DNA from: Streptomyces adustus
GTDB taxonomy: Bacteria > Actinomycetota > Actinomycetes > Streptomycetales > Streptomycetaceae
Assembly (NCBI RefSeq): GCF_009377175.1
Contig: NZ_VJZD01000096.1
Coordinates: 1 to 32,765, forward strand
DNA: 32,765 bases
Reading direction: 5' to 3'
Shown: positions 31,875 to 32,765 of the stretch, piece by piece
How the letters are laid out: every line of letters starts with the position of its first letter
How positions within the stretch are numbered: position 1 is the first letter of the stretch
The notes under the pieces: model-generated
The model's input: only the letters and a program-made list of their open reading frames with translations
Database searches by the model: none
Told to the model about the DNA's origin: nothing
Made by a program: the position numbers and the translations under genes

Positions 31875-32765
31875 TCATGGTCGCGCAGGTATACGTGAAC
31901 CGGACCCGTCGGTGCGATGTTCGGCCGGTGTCGTGACGGAACACACGGGCAGCGCCCGGGCCGCCAGCACTCCCGCCGCGGCCACCACCGCGAGGACGGG
32001 CAGCGGTGCGCGGCTCCCGCCGAGCGCCATGCACGTGGTCGCCACGGCCGTGCCCAGCACCGGGCCGACGTTCATCGCGGTCTGCTGGAGTCCGCCCGCC
32101 ACCCCGGCCGACTCGGCCGGCGCGTGTCGTACGACGACATGGGTGCCCGCCACCATCACCGTGCCGAACCCGGCGCCCAGCAGCGCGAACCCGGCGCACA
32201 GCGCGGGCGTGCCGGTGGCCCGCCACAGCAGCAGGATCCCCGACGCGAGGAAGAGCGCCGCCGTCATGGTCGTACGCCTGGCGCCCCAGCGGCGCAGCAG
32301 TACGGCACAGGCGGGTGCGGCGGCCACCATCAGCGCGGCCAGCGGCAGGCTGACCAGGGCGCTGTGGAACGGGTCGAGACCGAGGTCGTACTGGAGGCGG
32401 TAGACGCAGGCGAACAGGGTGCCGTGCAGCGCGGCCGACGCGGCCACCAGAACGCCGAGGGCCGCCGCGACGGCGGGCGTGCCGACGACCGCCGACGGGA
32501 CCAAGGGGTCCGAGGCGCCGCGCTCGTGGCGGACGAAGGCGGCCGCGGCGACGCCGGACGCGGCCAGGCCCAGACCGACGGCCGCCGTCCAGCCGGACTC
32601 CGGCAGTGCGACGAGCGAGTGGACCAGACAGACGAGGCAGACCGCGAGCAGCAGGGCGCCGGGCAGGTCCAGACTCCTCGGTGCGGCGGGTGCGGCGGGT
32701 GCGGCGGGTGCGGCGGGTGCGGCGGGTGCGGCGGGTGCGGCGGGTACTGCGCGTGCGGTTGGAGT
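31875..32765 (-). CDS. MFS transporter (partial, N-terminus beyond window)
   Basis: The last 296 residues of a major facilitator superfamily transporter, open at the right edge. About eight hydrophobic segments are visible, with the DHA2-style LDLPGALLLAVCLVCLVHSL, the loop LRRWGARRTTMTAALFLASG between helices, and GGLQQTAMNVGPVLGTAV, typical of 14-helix drug/proton exporters. Before the first of these is a cytoplasmic linker of Pro-Ala-Ala repeats encoded by seven 9-bp units. The protein probably exports a small molecule with proton exchange. The serine hydrolase gene follows 66 bases downstream. Confidence 0.85.
   Translation of the reverse strand, partial: TPTARAVPAAPAAPAAPAAPAAPAAPAAPRSLDLPGALLLAVCLVCLVHSLVALPESGWTAAVGLGLAASGVAAAAFVRHERGASDPLVPSAVVGTPAVAAALGVLVAASAALHGTLFACVYRLQYDLGLDPFHSALVSLPLAALMVAAAPACAVLLRRWGARRTTMTAALFLASGILLLWRATGTPALCAGFALLGAGFGTVMVAGTHVVVRHAPAESAGVAGGLQQTAMNVGPVLGTAVATTCMALGGSRAPLPVLAVVAAAGVLAARALPVCSVTTPAEHRTDGSGSRIPARP
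32681..32743 (-). repeat. 9-bp tandem repeat, seven exact copies
   Basis: GTGCGGCGG on the plus strand repeated seven times without change; in the MFS frame on the minus strand it encodes Pro-Ala-Ala units in a linker between membrane segments. Confidence 0.95.

Overview
The window is a chromosomal segment of a Streptomyces or very close relative. The evidence is very high G+C with G/C in third codon positions, many GTG starts and one TTG start, ATGA/GTGA stop-start overlaps, actinobacterial lipoprotein signal peptides, and families such as Methyltransf_19 and a CebEFG-like sugar uptake operon with no ATPase gene of its own. I see no rRNA, tRNA, insertion sequence, phage gene, origin or CRISPR array. 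All functions are read from sequence by recognition of family motifs; no search was run.

Left part (1-8426): a minus-strand pair of an ATP-binding protein (cut by the window edge) and a membrane-anchored partner; a CPA-type cation/proton antiporter; a secreted lipoprotein; a plus-strand RlaP-type nucleotidyltransferase; and an EF-G-like translational GTPase preceded by a structured leader holding a possible 34-codon upstream ORF.

Carbohydrate locus (8427-15507): a promoter with a 27-bp near-perfect dyad over its -10 region drives a sugar-binding lipoprotein, two permeases and a GH1 beta-glucosidase. After a hairpin comes a secreted GH16 endo-beta-glucanase with two discoidin-like modules. 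Together this reads as a beta-1,3-glucan (laminarin-type) degradation, uptake and hydrolysis unit. The transport ATPase is expected elsewhere (MsiK in Streptomyces).

Middle part (15721-22861): a hypothetical protein; a minus-strand polar amino-acid ABC operon (binding protein, permease, ATPase); a Methyltransf_19 protein; a DnaJ-type zinc-finger protein without a J domain and with a C-terminal membrane anchor; and a two-gene copper-type unit (a membrane protein with a Met/His-rich loop, then a YcnI/DUF1775 protein), closed by a perfect 20-bp terminator stem.

The most interesting region (22913-30454) looks like a GTP-derived metabolite cluster. It holds a CDP-alcohol phosphatidyltransferase (divergent), a BchC-like MDR dehydrogenase, a PTPS/QueD-like protein that has lost three catalytic or zinc positions, a GT4 glycosyltransferase, a SAM methyltransferase, a UPF0104/LPG-synthase-type membrane protein, a creatininase-family amidohydrolase, and a stand-alone GTP cyclohydrolase II paralogue with Met120 where the canonical enzyme has Tyr. 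That Tyr-to-Met change is the one I recall as diverting a S. coelicolor paralogue to the formylated product FAPy. The creatininase family includes the archaeal FAPy deformylase ArfB, so the two divergent genes could form a two-step GTP-to-diaminopyrimidine module feeding a glycosylated, methylated, possibly membrane-associated product that I cannot name.

The right edge holds a serine beta-lactamase-like hydrolase and the C-terminal part of an MFS transporter, whose linker is encoded by seven 9-bp repeats.
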